64,000 bases of DNA, taken from Truepera radiovictrix DSM 17093. GTDB taxonomy: Bacteria; Deinococcota; Deinococci; Deinococcales; Trueperaceae. Under the pieces are notes generated by a model. That model was not told the DNA's origin. It ran no database searches and was given only the letters and a program-made list of their open reading frames with translations. Shown piece by piece: positions 24,859-33,857 of this stretch (the stretch's first letter is position 1; each line of letters opens with the position of its first letter). The translations under genes were made by a program, and so were the position numbers. The DNA lies in contig NC_014221.1 of the NCBI RefSeq assembly GCF_000092425.1, positions 1,679,001-1,743,000 of the forward strand, read 5' to 3'.

Positions 24859-27153
24859 TTAGTCGAGAAACCCCGCCACGTCGCGCGGGTCGACGTCGAT
24901 CCGTACGCGGGCGGCGCCCTGGTACGCCAGCGCCGGAGCGAGGGCGCTCGTCAGCCGCTCCGGCTCGGTGCGCACGAAGAGGTGGTAGCTGTAGAGGTTT
25001 TTAACGCGCGCCACGGGCGCCGGGCTCGGACCGAGGAGCTCGTCAGCGGCGACGCCGGCGGTGCGCAGCGCCCCGGCGAGCCAGGCCGCTTCGCGCTCCG
25101 CGACCGCGCTCTGGCGCGCGCTGATCTGGACTTTGGCGAGCGCCGCGAAGGGCGGGTAGCGAAAGCGCCGGCGCCGCGCCAGGAGCGCCTCCAAAAACGC
25201 CTCGTCCGCCCCTTGGGTGTAGGCCTGCAAGAGCGGGTGGTCGCTCTGAAACGTCTGGATGAGCGTGAGTGGGCGCCGAGCTGGCGCCAGCTCGGCGAGG
25301 TTGAGGAGCAAGCGGTACGCCTCCTCCTCGGCGCGAAAGTCCCCCATGTTCAAAAACGCGTCGAGCAGCGTGACGGCGACCAGGGAGACGTTCGGCAGCG
25401 GCGGGGCGCGCAGCGCGGCGGTCGTCGCCACGAGCACCCCCGGCGCGCCGGCGAGCAGCGCCGAGAGGTCGTCGCGCTTGTCGGCGTCAAAGCGGCGGAT
25501 GAGAAACCCCGGCAGCAGCTTGGCGACCTCCGCAGCGACCCACTGCGTCCCCGCCGCGCGCGTCGGGCTTAGCGCGGGGCTACCGCACGACGGGCACGTG
25601 TCGGGGGCGCGCTCGGCGTGCGCGCACTGGTGGCAGCGCAGCACGTAGCGTTCGCGGTGGTAGCGCAGCGGCAGGTCGCAGTTGGGGCACATCGCGAGAA
25701 AGTCGCACGCGGCGCAGCGCAGCGCCGCCGAAAAACCGCGGCGCGGAGCGAGCAAGACCGCTTGGCGCTCGCGCTCGGCGACCTGCTTGAGGACCCGCAC
25801 CAGGTCGGTCGAGAGCGGCCAGCCGCCCCCTTCGCGCAGGTCGACGAGGTGCACCCGCGGCGGCCCCTTGGGGAGCGTCAGGCGCGCCTGCGCGGCGGTC
25901 TTGAGGTGCGTCTCCGGCGAGGCGAGGGCGTCGGCGAGCACCAAGGGCACCGCGGCGGCCTCAGCCAGAAAGCGCGCGGCGGTCGGCACGAAGGCGCGGC
26001 AACCGCTCGCGAGCTTGTACGCGCCGCTGCTCTCCTCGAGCACCACCACCCGCGCGAGGTGGCGCAGCGGCGCGAAAAGCGCGACGTAGGTGCCCAACAG
26101 CACCACCGGTTCACCGCGCGCGCACGCCTCCCAGACGCGCGCACGCTGCGCGTCTGGGAGCTCCCCGGAGAGCGTCAGGACGGGTAGGTAAGCGCCCAAA
26201 CACGCCCCGGCAGCGTGCAGTAGCGCCCCTTCGGGCGCCAGCACGAGCACGCTGCCACCCGCCGCGAGGTCGGCCCGGAGCTGCGGGACGAGGCGCCGCA
26301 GCCGCGCCTCGCGGCTGCCCCCCGAGACGCTCACGAGCGGATCGCTCGGCAGCGTCTCGGCGCCGAGCGGTGCGCTCGGCGCCTCGGCGGCGACGGCGTA
26401 CGGGAGCGGCGGCGGGGGCGCCGGGAGCGCTCGGTAGCCCGCGTACCCCTTTTTGACAAGCGCGCGCACCGCGCTCTCGGGGGCGTCCGCGTCGCGCGCC
26501 AGGGCGGCGGCGCTCTCAGCGGCCCCCAGCGCCCACAGGGCGGCGAGCGCGCGCCGCTGCGCCTCGCGCGGCTTACCGGCGAGCTCGGCGTCCGCGCGCT
26601 TGAGGGGGACGAGCCGCTGCACCTGCGGCGGGCTGACCCGGACGCGCTCCTCCAAAAGCCCCCCGCGGCGCAGCGCCTCGAGCGTGTGCGGCGGCACCCC
26701 CCGCGCGTCGCACCACGCCTCCGTGAGCCCCGCTACCCCCCCCGCGACGGGGGCGAGCAACCTCACCTCGTGCTGCAACGCCTCGTGCAGGCCCGTCGGT
26801 AAAAAGTTGGCGAGCACCGTCCCGAGGGGTGCGCAGGTGTGCTCGGCGAGGCGCGTCAAGACCGCTAGCGCCACCTCGGTGACGAAGGGGTGCGGCTCCA
26901 AGGCGCCGATCAGCTCGCGCAGCTCGAGCCCCGCCCCCCCGCGCAGCGCTTCGTAAGCGACGACGAGGCCGACGCGCACCCCCCCCTGCCAGGGCACCGC
27001 GACCCGGCTCCCGAGCGCCGGCAGCGGCGCGCCGTGCGGCGGCAAAAAGGAAAAGGGCGGCAAGGGTAGCGGCAGCGCGACGCGCAGCGCCACCTCGGCG
27101 CGCACTGCGGAAGCGGCCTGCGGGAGCGTGTTGCGGGGGGGAGCGGGCACCAC
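24859..27153 (-). CDS. priA: Primosomal protein PriA, pseudohelicase form
   Basis: About 764 residues from a GTG at 27153; a GTG at 27105 (MRAEVALRVALP) is an alternative nearer the usual family start. The 3'-DNA-binding domain comes first (VALPLPLPPFSFL, GSRVAVPWQG). The helicase core lacks function: the Walker A position reads SVSGGSREARL instead of GVTGSGKT, and the DEEH box reads LEESS. The eight zinc-binding cysteines (CAACDFLAMCPNC, then CHQCAH and CPSCGS) are intact. Deinococcus radiodurans PriA is a published pseudohelicase that lacks ATPase activity, and this looks like the same form. It probably still loads the replication restart primosome. Confidence 0.88.
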   Translation of the reverse strand: MVPAPPRNTLPQAASAVRAEVALRVALPLPLPPFSFLPPHGAPLPALGSRVAVPWQGGVRVGLVVAYEALRGGAGLELRELIGALEPHPFVTEVALAVLTRLAEHTCAPLGTVLANFLPTGLHEALQHEVRLLAPVAGGVAGLTEAWCDARGVPPHTLEALRRGGLLEERVRVSPPQVQRLVPLKRADAELAGKPREAQRRALAALWALGAAESAAALARDADAPESAVRALVKKGYAGYRALPAPPPPLPYAVAAEAPSAPLGAETLPSDPLVSVSGGSREARLRRLVPQLRADLAAGGSVLVLAPEGALLHAAGACLGAYLPVLTLSGELPDAQRARVWEACARGEPVVLLGTYVALFAPLRHLARVVVLEESSGAYKLASGCRAFVPTAARFLAEAAAVPLVLADALASPETHLKTAAQARLTLPKGPPRVHLVDLREGGGWPLSTDLVRVLKQVAERERQAVLLAPRRGFSAALRCAACDFLAMCPNCDLPLRYHRERYVLRCHQCAHAERAPDTCPSCGSPALSPTRAAGTQWVAAEVAKLLPGFLIRRFDADKRDDLSALLAGAPGVLVATTAALRAPPLPNVSLVAVTLLDAFLNMGDFRAEEEAYRLLLNLAELAPARRPLTLIQTFQSDHPLLQAYTQGADEAFLEALLARRRRFRYPPFAALAKVQISARQSAVAEREAAWLAGALRTAGVAADELLGPSPAPVARVKNLYSYHLFVRTEPERLTSALAPALAYQGAARVRIDVDPRDVAGFLD

Positions 27154-27207
27154 GCCATGATACCGCCCCCGCGCTAGCGGCGGGCGCTGGGGCGTTAGAG
27201 TAGACGC

Positions 27208-28263
27208 ATGGCCCCCTCCAAACCCACCCCAAGCTCGGCTCACGGCTCAGCGGACGCATCGGCTTACAAGGACGCGGGCGTCGACCTCGGCGCGAGCGCC
27301 GAGGCGCTGCAGCGTATGGCGAGCGCCGTGCGGGCGACCTACACCCCCGCCGTGCTCGCCGGCCTCGGCGCGTTCGGCGGCGCCTTCGACGCGCTTTCCC
27401 TTAAAGAGCTGCGCGCACCCGTGCTGGTCGCCTCGACCGACGGCGTCGGGACGAAGACGGAGGTCGCGCGCGCGCTCGGGCGCTTCGACACCGTCGGCGC
27501 CGACCTCGTCAACCACTGCGTCAACGACATCTTGGTCGGGGGCGCGCGGCCGCTCTTTTTCCTCGACTACGTCGCCTCGGCGCGGCTCGAGCCCGCGACC
27601 ATCGCCGCGCTCGTCGGGGGCGTCGCGGCGGCCTGTCGCGCGCACGCCATCCCCCTCCTGGGCGGCGAGACCGCCGAGATGCCGGGGGTCTACGAGGCGG
27701 GCGCGTTCGACCTCGTGGGGACGATTATCGGCGTCGCCGAAAGGGACGCGGTGCTCACGGGCGAGCGCGTCCAGGCGGGCGACGTCGTCTTCGGGCTCGC
27801 CTCGGGCGGGCTGCAGACGAACGGCTTTAGCCTCGCGCGCAAGGTTCTCGGGGGTAGCCTCCACGAAGCTTTTGGCGCGAGCACCGTCGGCGCGGCGCTG
27901 CTCGCGCCGCACCGCTCGTTTTTCGGGGCGGTGTGGCCGCTTCTAGAGGCGGGGCTGGTGCGCGCGTGCGCCCACATCACGGGGGGTGGGCTGCTGGAGA
28001 ACCTCCCGCGCGCCCTCCCCGCGGGCTTGGGGGCGCACCTCACCCCGACGTGGCCCGTACCGGAGATTTTCACGCTCATTCAAAAGCGCGGGGGGGTCGG
28101 CGCGGCGGAGATGTACCGGGTCTTTAACATGGGGGTCGGTTTCGCCCTTATCACCGCGCCACAGGACGCGGCGGCGGTGCGCGCGCGCCTCCCCGAGGCG
28201 TTCGTCATCGGGGAGGTCGTACCGGGCTCGGGGGTGCGTATCGAGGGGGTCGCCGAGAGTTAG
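27208..28263 (+). CDS. purM: Phosphoribosylformylglycinamidine cyclo-ligase (AIR synthetase)
   Basis: 351 residues. It makes aminoimidazole ribotide in purine synthesis, using ATP. Family motifs include YKDAGVDL, the DGVGTKTEVA loop, HCVNDILVGGARPLFFLDY and LLGGETAEMPGVY, followed by HITGGGLLENLPR and FNMGVGF. The start has no ribosome site; TAGAGT (27196-27201) ends 6 bases before the ATG, so it is probably leaderless. Its 3' end overlaps the convergent kinase gene by four bases (TTAG). Confidence 0.95.
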   Translation: MAPSKPTPSSAHGSADASAYKDAGVDLGASAEALQRMASAVRATYTPAVLAGLGAFGGAFDALSLKELRAPVLVASTDGVGTKTEVARALGRFDTVGADLVNHCVNDILVGGARPLFFLDYVASARLEPATIAALVGGVAAACRAHAIPLLGGETAEMPGVYEAGAFDLVGTIIGVAERDAVLTGERVQAGDVVFGLASGGLQTNGFSLARKVLGGSLHEAFGASTVGAALLAPHRSFFGAVWPLLEAGLVRACAHITGGGLLENLPRALPAGLGAHLTPTWPVPEIFTLIQKRGGVGAAEMYRVFNMGVGFALITAPQDAAAVRARLPEAFVIGEVVPGSGVRIEGVAES

Positions 28264-29825
28264 ACCTGCGCCGCTTTGGCCACGCGGGGGCGCGGCACCG
28301 GCAGCGCCCCCGCTTGCGGCGGGGCCGGCAAAAAGACGGTGAAGACGGTTCCCTCCCCCACCTTCGACTCGACCGTCACCTCGCCGCCATGCTGCTCGAC
28401 GATCCACTTGACGATGGCGAGCCCCAGACCACTGCCGTTGCCGCGGGTGCTGCGGGCGCCGTCGACGCGGTAAAAGCGGTCGAAGAGCTTCGGGAGCGCG
28501 CCCTCGGGGATACCGGGGCCGTTGTCGAGCACCTCGAGCCGCGCCCGGCGACCCTCTAACGTGAGCGACACGTCGACCTGCGTCGCGCCGGCGTTGAGCG
28601 CGTTTTGCACGAGGTTTAAAAGCACCTGTTTAAGGCGCCCCGCGTCGCCCTCGATCTCTAAAAGGGGCTGTGGCGAAAAGGTGCGCAAGCTCGCGCCGCC
28701 CAAAACCGGCGCGAGCTCCTTTTTCACCTCCTCGACGACCTCGACGAGGTTAAAGGGGACGCGGTCGACCGAAAAACCGGCGTCGGCTCGAGCGAGCTCC
28801 AAAAGGTCGTTTACAAGCTTGCTCATCCGCGCCGCCTCGCTCCGGATGATCTTTAACGACTCCTCCTGTTCGGGGGTCGGGTTGGTCCGCCGCAACAGGT
28901 ACGAGGCGTGCCCGGCGATCGCCGTAACGGGCGTACGCAGCTCGTGGCTGGCGTCGGCGGTAAAGCGGCGCTGGGTCTCGAAGGTCTCCTGCAGGCGCCC
29001 GAGCATCCGGTTGAGCGTCAGGGCAAGCTCGCCGACCTCGTCGCGGGTCGGGGGGGCGGGGACGCGCTGCGAGAGGTCGTGGCTGCTAATCCGCGAAGCG
29101 GCCTGGGTGACCTGCTTGAGGGGCGCTAGCACGCGCTGCGCCAAAAACCACACCCCGAGCGCAAAGCCGACAAACGCCACCACGATCGTCTGGATGAGGT
29201 TGATGCGGAGCTGCGACAGGGTGTCGGTCGACACGGGCAGCGCCACCATCATCGCGGCGGGGACCTCTAAGTTGCTCAGGTTAAAACGCTCCAAACGCCC
29301 CTCGACGTACCACGTCCGCCCCCGAACGTCGCGCACCACCTGGCTTAGGGGTTCACCGCTAAGGAGCCGCTGCAGGTCCGCGTCGCCGAGGTACTCGCTC
29401 AGCGCCTCGCCGCCGGCATCTTTGACGACGTACATCTGCGGAACCCGCTCGAAGGCGAAAAAGGGCGTCGAGCGCGCCGAGAGCTGCGGCTCGGGGAGGT
29501 AGATGTTGACAAACAGCTGGGTGTCGCCCGAGAGGTTTTGCACCCAACCGCCGCGCGTCGAGGAGTCCAAGGCGGGGTTTTGGCGCATCGCCTCGAGCGC
29601 GTTGCTGTACTCCTGCTCCGCGCGGCTCGCCACCGTCTCGAGGATCGAGCGCTGCGTGAGCCCGTAGACCACGACCGCGACGACGATCAAGACGAGCGCC
29701 AGAAAGGCCGTAAAGACGAGCGTCAAGCGCAGCTGCAGCGACACCCCCCGCAGGCCCCGCACCCCCTTTCGGGGGCGGCTCGGTGGTTCTTGACCCGGAA
29801 CGTGTGGCGCTGTCGAGATCTGCAT
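28260..29825 (-). CDS. Sensor histidine kinase (HAMP, HisKA, HATPase)
   Basis: About 521 residues from the ATG at 29825; a TTG at 29873 would add 16. Two helices (about residues 30-52 and 207-230) flank an extracytoplasmic sensor region of about 150 residues. A HAMP linker follows, then the phospho-accepting His in DASHELRTPVTAIAGH. ATPase boxes are N (NLVQNALNAG), G1 (DNGPGIP), F (LFDRFYRVD) and G2 (GSGLGLAIVKW). It phosphorylates the response regulator encoded 196 bp upstream on the same strand. The stimulus is unknown. Its stop overlaps the convergent purM stop by four bases. Confidence 0.9.
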   Translation of the reverse strand: MQISTAPHVPGQEPPSRPRKGVRGLRGVSLQLRLTLVFTAFLALVLIVVAVVVYGLTQRSILETVASRAEQEYSNALEAMRQNPALDSSTRGGWVQNLSGDTQLFVNIYLPEPQLSARSTPFFAFERVPQMYVVKDAGGEALSEYLGDADLQRLLSGEPLSQVVRDVRGRTWYVEGRLERFNLSNLEVPAAMMVALPVSTDTLSQLRINLIQTIVVAFVGFALGVWFLAQRVLAPLKQVTQAASRISSHDLSQRVPAPPTRDEVGELALTLNRMLGRLQETFETQRRFTADASHELRTPVTAIAGHASYLLRRTNPTPEQEESLKIIRSEAARMSKLVNDLLELARADAGFSVDRVPFNLVEVVEEVKKELAPVLGGASLRTFSPQPLLEIEGDAGRLKQVLLNLVQNALNAGATQVDVSLTLEGRRARLEVLDNGPGIPEGALPKLFDRFYRVDGARSTRGNGSGLGLAIVKWIVEQHGGEVTVESKVGEGTVFTVFLPAPPQAGALPVPRPRVAKAAQV

Positions 29826-30021
29826 ATGTGATGAGCTCACCCCGGTAGACGAGTCTGGGTGCGTTGCGGACAAAAGCGGCGCGGAGACCGCGACGCACCC
29901 GTATCCAAAGTAGCCAAGGCGCGCTGCGCGCGTCTACGCCACGCGCGACACGGGCGCAGCTGCCCTTAGGGTGACGCAGGCGCTAGTGAGAGAGGTGACA
30001 GCGCGCTGACGAAGCGGGGCG

Positions 30022-30699
30022 CTACTCCTCGCGCAAAACGTACCCGACGCCGCGGACGGTGTGGATTAAACGGCGCTCGCCGTCGTGCTCGAGCTTGCGC
30101 CGCAGGTACCCGACGTAGACATCGACGACGTTACTCCCCCCGGTGTATTCGGGCCAGACCTTCTCCTCGATCTCGAAGCGGTTAAAGACCTTTCCAGGGC
30201 TGCGGGCAAAAAGCTCCAGGAGCTCAAACTCCTTGGCCGAGAGCTCGATGCGGCGCCCGTCGCGAAAGACCTCGCGCCCATCTAGGTTCATCACGAGGTC
30301 GGCGACGCGCACCTCACCCGTGACCGCGGGGTTGACGCGCCTTAAGTGCGCGCGCACCCGCGCCAAAAGCTCCTCGATGGAGAACGGTTTGACGAGGTAG
30401 TCGTCGGCGCCCGAGTCGAGGCCCAAGACCTTGTCGTCGACGCTGTCTTTAGCGGTCAGGATGATAATCGGCGTGTTCGAGGTTTTGCGCACCCGCCGCG
30501 CGACCTCGAGCCCGTCTAGAACGGGGAGCATGAGGTCGAGCACGACGAGGTCGGGGTTGAGTTCGCGAAACTTGGAGAGCCCCGTGACCCCGTCGTAGGT
30601 CACGACCGTCTCGTACGACTCGGCTTGCAGCTCGAGGTCGATAAACTTGGCGATCTCTTTTTCGTCCTCGATGATGAGGACAAGGGGTTTGCGGTCCAT
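30022..30699 (-). CDS. OmpR-family response regulator
   Basis: 225 residues. The receiver domain has the acidic pair IIEDE, the phosphorylated Asp in VVLDLMLP (about residue 54), and Lys in YLVKPF. The winged-helix domain shows [20 protein letters not shown] and the C-terminal [12 protein letters not shown]...[12 protein letters not shown]. It partners the kinase gene downstream. Tandem 11-bp repeats in its own promoter suggest autoregulation. Confidence 0.92.
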   Translation of the reverse strand: MDRKPLVLIIEDEKEIAKFIDLELQAESYETVVTYDGVTGLSKFRELNPDLVVLDLMLPVLDGLEVARRVRKTSNTPIIILTAKDSVDDKVLGLDSGADDYLVKPFSIEELLARVRAHLRRVNPAVTGEVRVADLVMNLDGREVFRDGRRIELSAKEFELLELFARSPGKVFNRFEIEEKVWPEYTGGSNVVDVYVGYLRRKLEHDGERRLIHTVRGVGYVLREE

Positions 30700-30737
30700 A
30701 GCGAGAAGTATGAGGGGGGCCTAGGTGAGAGACCTAA

Positions 30738-30782
30738 TGAGAAGATGAGAATAGGCCGCGACTTTTTCTCAACTTTTTCTCA
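30738..30782 (-). promoter_or_regulatory. Promoter with tandem 11-bp repeats upstream of the response regulator
   Basis: On the minus strand TGAGAAAAAGT occurs twice head-to-tail without a gap (plus-strand 30761-30782, as ACTTTTTCTCA twice). Seven bases later comes a -10-like TATTCT (30748-30753). On the plus strand TGAGAA also occurs at 30738-30743 and 30746-30751, 8 bp apart. OmpR-type regulators bind such direct repeats at the -35 position. Confidence 0.6.
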
Positions 30783-30808
30783 GATTATGCCTCGGGGGTG
30801 GCCTAGGC

Positions 30809-31339
30809 CTAGGTCACCGTCACGGTCTCCTGAACGCGGATGTCGTTTTCCAAGATGCTCCGCGCCCACGCCTGCGCCCCTGGGAGCGAGTGGTCGCGGT
30901 AGTTGCCGCACGCGCGCTCGCTGCACCCAGGGATCTCCCCCTGGTGAGCGACGACGGCGTGCAGCGCGCGCGTCAGCGCCTGAGCGATGTCGGCCTCCGC
31001 CGGTTGGCCGAGCACCGTGAGGTAAAAGCCCGTGCGGCAGCCCATCGGGCTCGCGTCGACGAGCTGCACCCCTTCAAGGCCCTCGAGCGCGCCCCGCAAG
31101 TAGCCCGCGAGCAGGTGCTCGAGGGTGTGCAGCGCGGCCGTGGGCAGCTCCGCGCGGTTGGGTTGCACGAGGCGCAGGTCAAACTTGGTGACCGTGTCGC
31201 CGCGCGGCCCTCGGTAGCGCCCCGCGAGGCGCACGTAGGGCGCGCGCACCTTCGTGTGGTCGAGGTCGAACGAGGCGACGCGCTTGGCCTCGAGCGGCGC
31301 CTCGGCGGAAGCCGTTGCGAGCGTGTGGTGAGACTCCAT
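30809..31339 (-). CDS. luxS: S-ribosylhomocysteine lyase LuxS
   Basis: 176 residues, slightly longer than usual because of an N-terminal extension. The enzyme splits S-ribosylhomocysteine into homocysteine and the autoinducer-2 precursor. The metal ligands are seen in HTLEHLLAGYLR (about residues 71-75) and in ACGNYRDHSL, the catalytic Cys in SPMGCRTGFYL, and FDLDHTKVRAPYVRL opens the fold. TAGGCT (31346-31351) lies 6 bases before the ATG on the minus strand, so translation is probably leaderless; AAGGAGG further upstream is too distant to serve this ATG. Confidence 0.95.
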   Translation of the reverse strand: MESHHTLATASAEAPLEAKRVASFDLDHTKVRAPYVRLAGRYRGPRGDTVTKFDLRLVQPNRAELPTAALHTLEHLLAGYLRGALEGLEGVQLVDASPMGCRTGFYLTVLGQPAEADIAQALTRALHAVVAHQGEIPGCSERACGNYRDHSLPGAQAWARSILENDIRVQETVTVT

Positions 31340-31551
31340 GACCCCAGCCTAACGCCAAGCCCTCCTTTTGGGCGCGGCGTCACGACACAGGCCGAGCCGA
31401 CGCTGCACCGAGCGCCACCCGGCTCGGCAACCCAGCAACCGTGATGTAAGGCGCGATTGCGGGCACAGCTACATACCCCGCCGCGCGAGGCCGGTAGCTT
31501 AGAAATGTTAGAAGCACGCTACCCGCAAGCAGTGCAAAGGGGGGAAATACA

Positions 31552-31845
31552 ATGGCTGACAAACGCTCCGTTCACGTCTACGGCGATGATCCCGAACGCA
31601 ACGCGACCGAGCGCGATACGCGCGCGGTCGGTCAGGAGGTCATCGGTGGCGTCGGGGCGGAACCGGCAGCGCCCGTCGACGCGCCCTACACCTCGCCCGA
31701 CGTCGCGCCGGAGAGACCGCTCACAGACACCTACGACGCCCAAGGTGGGCCGCGCCGCGACGCCGCGCCCGCTAGCCGCCCGGGTTGGCTCTGGCCGGTC
31801 CTCATCATCGCCCTCATCATCTTGCTGCTTCTCATCATCTTTTAA
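31552..31845 (+). CDS. Small tail-anchored membrane protein of the stress locus
   Basis: 97 residues. The first 75 residues are polar, acidic and Pro/Asp-rich. The last 20 are a single hydrophobic helix (WLWPVLIIALIILLLLIIF) that ends the protein, so it is tail-anchored with its N-terminus in the cytoplasm. The start has GGGGGG 6 bases upstream. The gene is 9 bp from a DUF2382 gene whose start has its own AAGGAGG. No family was recognised; its place in the locus suggests an envelope-stress role (inference). Confidence 0.7.
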   Translation: MADKRSVHVYGDDPERNATERDTRAVGQEVIGGVGAEPAAPVDAPYTSPDVAPERPLTDTYDAQGGPRRDAAPASRPGWLWPVLIIALIILLLLIIF

Positions 31846-31854
31846 GGAGGCGCC

Positions 31855-32520
31855 GTGACCTGGATAGCCGTGACCGACCAGGAGGGACGTCGGGTCAGGA
31901 CCAAACTGCTCTCTGAAAGCGAAGACGGGCTGCAGCTCGGCCTCGAGGACGGCCGCAGGCTCATCGTGCCGCAGGAGCTGCTCGTCAAGGAGAGAAACGG
32001 CGACTACCTCCTGCTCGCCGATTGGTCGGAGCTCGAGGCGCAGCTCGAGGGGTTGCGCGCGGACGCGCCAGCTGCCGCGAGCGAACCGCGCGAGGGCGAG
32101 AGGACCGAGGTCGGGGCCGGCGAAACCCAGGTTCTGCAGCTCGCCGCCGAGGTGCTCAAGGTCGGTAAGCGCCAGGTCGAACGGGGGCGCGTGCGCATCC
32201 GGACGCGCGTCGTCGAGACCGAAGAGACCGTCGACGAACCCCTCGTGCGGGAAGAGGTCGACGTCGAACGGGTCCAGGTCGAGCGCCTCGTCGAACAACC
32301 CGAAGGCGTCCGCCAAGAGGGGGACGTCACCGTCATCCCGCTCTACGAAGAGGTCTTGGTCCTCGAAAAGCGCCTCATGCTCACCGAGGAGCTGCGCGTG
32401 CGGAAAAAGCGCACAGAACGGCGCAACCCCCAACGGGTCACGCTGCGGCGCGAGGAGGCGGTCGTCGAGCGTCTGGACGCGCGTGGGGAACCCGTGGAGG
32501 GGGGGGAGCCAGATATGTAA
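31855..32520 (+). CDS. DUF2382 (YsnF/AvaK-type) stress protein, short form
   Basis: 221 residues from a GTG with AAGGAGG upstream. The N-terminal 65 residues form a PRC-barrel-like strand set (WIAVTDQEGRRVRTKLLSES). The C-terminal 120 residues are DUF2382: LKVGKRQVERGRVRIRTRVVE, split near residue 110, and PLVREEVDVERVQVERLV, ending in EELRVRKKRTERRNPQRVTLRREE. This charged repeat-like domain is found in general stress proteins of bacilli, cyanobacteria and Deinococci; its biochemical role is unknown. Confidence 0.8.
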   Translation: MTWIAVTDQEGRRVRTKLLSESEDGLQLGLEDGRRLIVPQELLVKERNGDYLLLADWSELEAQLEGLRADAPAAASEPREGERTEVGAGETQVLQLAAEVLKVGKRQVERGRVRIRTRVVETEETVDEPLVREEVDVERVQVERLVEQPEGVRQEGDVTVIPLYEEVLVLEKRLMLTEELRVRKKRTERRNPQRVTLRREEAVVERLDARGEPVEGGEPDM

Positions 32521-32683
32521 GTCCAAGCCTCGTAGCGCTCCCGCCCCTGCAGCGTGGGAGCACACCGCGCATCAGCGCCGCAAATGAAAGCAAGCTTACG
32601 AACGCCCGACAAAGGGGTAGCGTACAACGAAGTAAGCCGTTCCGCTGACCCCAGGTCAGCACCCAACACGGAAGGGGAGCAAC

Positions 32684-33676
32684 ATGGCAAACAACGTAAT
32701 CGGACTTTTTGACAACGAAAACGTCGCCGACCAGGTCGTCAGCGACCTCAAAGCTGCGGGCTTTAGCAGCAGCGTCATCCACCGCTACGTCGGCGGCGAC
32801 CAGGGCATCCACGACGAACTCCTGCGCGAGGGTATCCCCGACGACGAAGCGCGCTACTACGTCGACGGGCTCAACCAAGGGGGCGCGCTCGTCTCGGTGC
32901 ACGCCGAAGAGGCGGAGACCGACAAAGCCGTCGACATCATGAACCGCTACGCCAACCTGGGCGAGGACACCAGCGCCGACTACGCTGCCGGCACGGCGCC
33001 CGCTTACGACACCGCGGCGAGCACGGCCGACACGGAAGACCGCACGGCTTACCGCGACGATCGCAGCTACCGCGATGAGCGCGCCGCAACCGGCAGGGTC
33101 GACGGTGACGAGCGCCTCGAGGTCGTCGAAGAGCAGCTCCGCATCGGCAAGCGCCAGGTTCAGCGCGGCGGGGTGCGCGTGCGCCGCGTCGTCACCGAAA
33201 CGCCCATCGAGGAGCAGGTGACGCTGCGTGACGAGACCATCAACGTCGAACGGCAGCGGGTCGACCGTCCGGTGAGCGGCCGCGCCGACGACCTCTTTAC
33301 CGAGCGCACGATCGAGGTGACCGAAACCGACGAAGAGGCCGTCATCGCCAAAGAGGCGCGCGTGGTCGAGGAGATCGCGGTCGGCAAGACCGTCGAGGAG
33401 AAGACTGAAACCGTGCGCGACACCGTGCGCCGCGCCGACGTTGAGGTCGAGCAGATCCCGGGTGGGGGGACCTCCGAGGTCTACGACGAGACCGGCCCGG
33501 CCTACACCTACGGCCAGACGCTCGCCAGCGACAAGCGCTACACCGGCCGCGAGTGGAACGACATCGAAGCCGACGCCCGCCGCGACTGGGAGACCAACTA
33601 CCGCGAGCACGGCCGCTGGGAAGACTTTAGGGACAGCGTTCGCAACTCCTGGGAACGCGCCCGCGGCCGCCGCTAG
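32684..33676 (+). CDS. General stress protein with YflT-like and DUF2382 domains
   Basis: 330 residues, with AAGGGGAG before the ATG. Residues 1-90 resemble the general stress 17M/YflT fold (VIGLFDNENVADQVVSDLKAAG, split near residue 12; GGALVSVHAEEAETDKAVDIM). A low-complexity Asp/Thr/Tyr linker spans about 95-145. Residues 145-260 are a second DUF2382 copy (LRIGKRQVQRGGVRVRRVV), and the tail is rich in Trp, Arg and Tyr. The two DUF2382 proteins and the tail-anchored protein form one locus, probably induced by stress and working together. Confidence 0.82.
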   Translation: MANNVIGLFDNENVADQVVSDLKAAGFSSSVIHRYVGGDQGIHDELLREGIPDDEARYYVDGLNQGGALVSVHAEEAETDKAVDIMNRYANLGEDTSADYAAGTAPAYDTAASTADTEDRTAYRDDRSYRDERAATGRVDGDERLEVVEEQLRIGKRQVQRGGVRVRRVVTETPIEEQVTLRDETINVERQRVDRPVSGRADDLFTERTIEVTETDEEAVIAKEARVVEEIAVGKTVEEKTETVRDTVRRADVEVEQIPGGGTSEVYDETGPAYTYGQTLASDKRYTGREWNDIEADARRDWETNYREHGRWEDFRDSVRNSWERARGRR

Positions 33677-33696
33677 CGGCTTGCGTCTACACGCCG

Positions 33697-33724
33697 ACCC
33701 CCTGCCACGAGCGGGGGGTTTTTT
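33697..33724 (+). terminator. Intrinsic terminator after the stress locus
   Basis: ACCCCC (33697-33702) pairs with GGGGGT (33714-33719), followed by a run of six T (33719-33724). Confidence 0.85.
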
Positions 33725-33857
33725 GTGGCCTCCAGCGCCGGCTGCGCTCGGCGCGACCCGGGCTGTTGTCGCCGGCGCGCCGAAGCCCTCTTCCTATTTT
33801 TGTAACCGGGCAGTACACTGATGAGGGTCTAACCTATTTCAGCTGAGGAGCCCTATT

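Noticed and set aside
31340-31551. SAM or other riboswitch in the luxS/stress-locus gap
   Set aside because: There is an 8-bp-arm stem (GCCGAGCC/GGCTCGGC) but none of the conserved cores of known riboswitches, and luxS appears leaderless.
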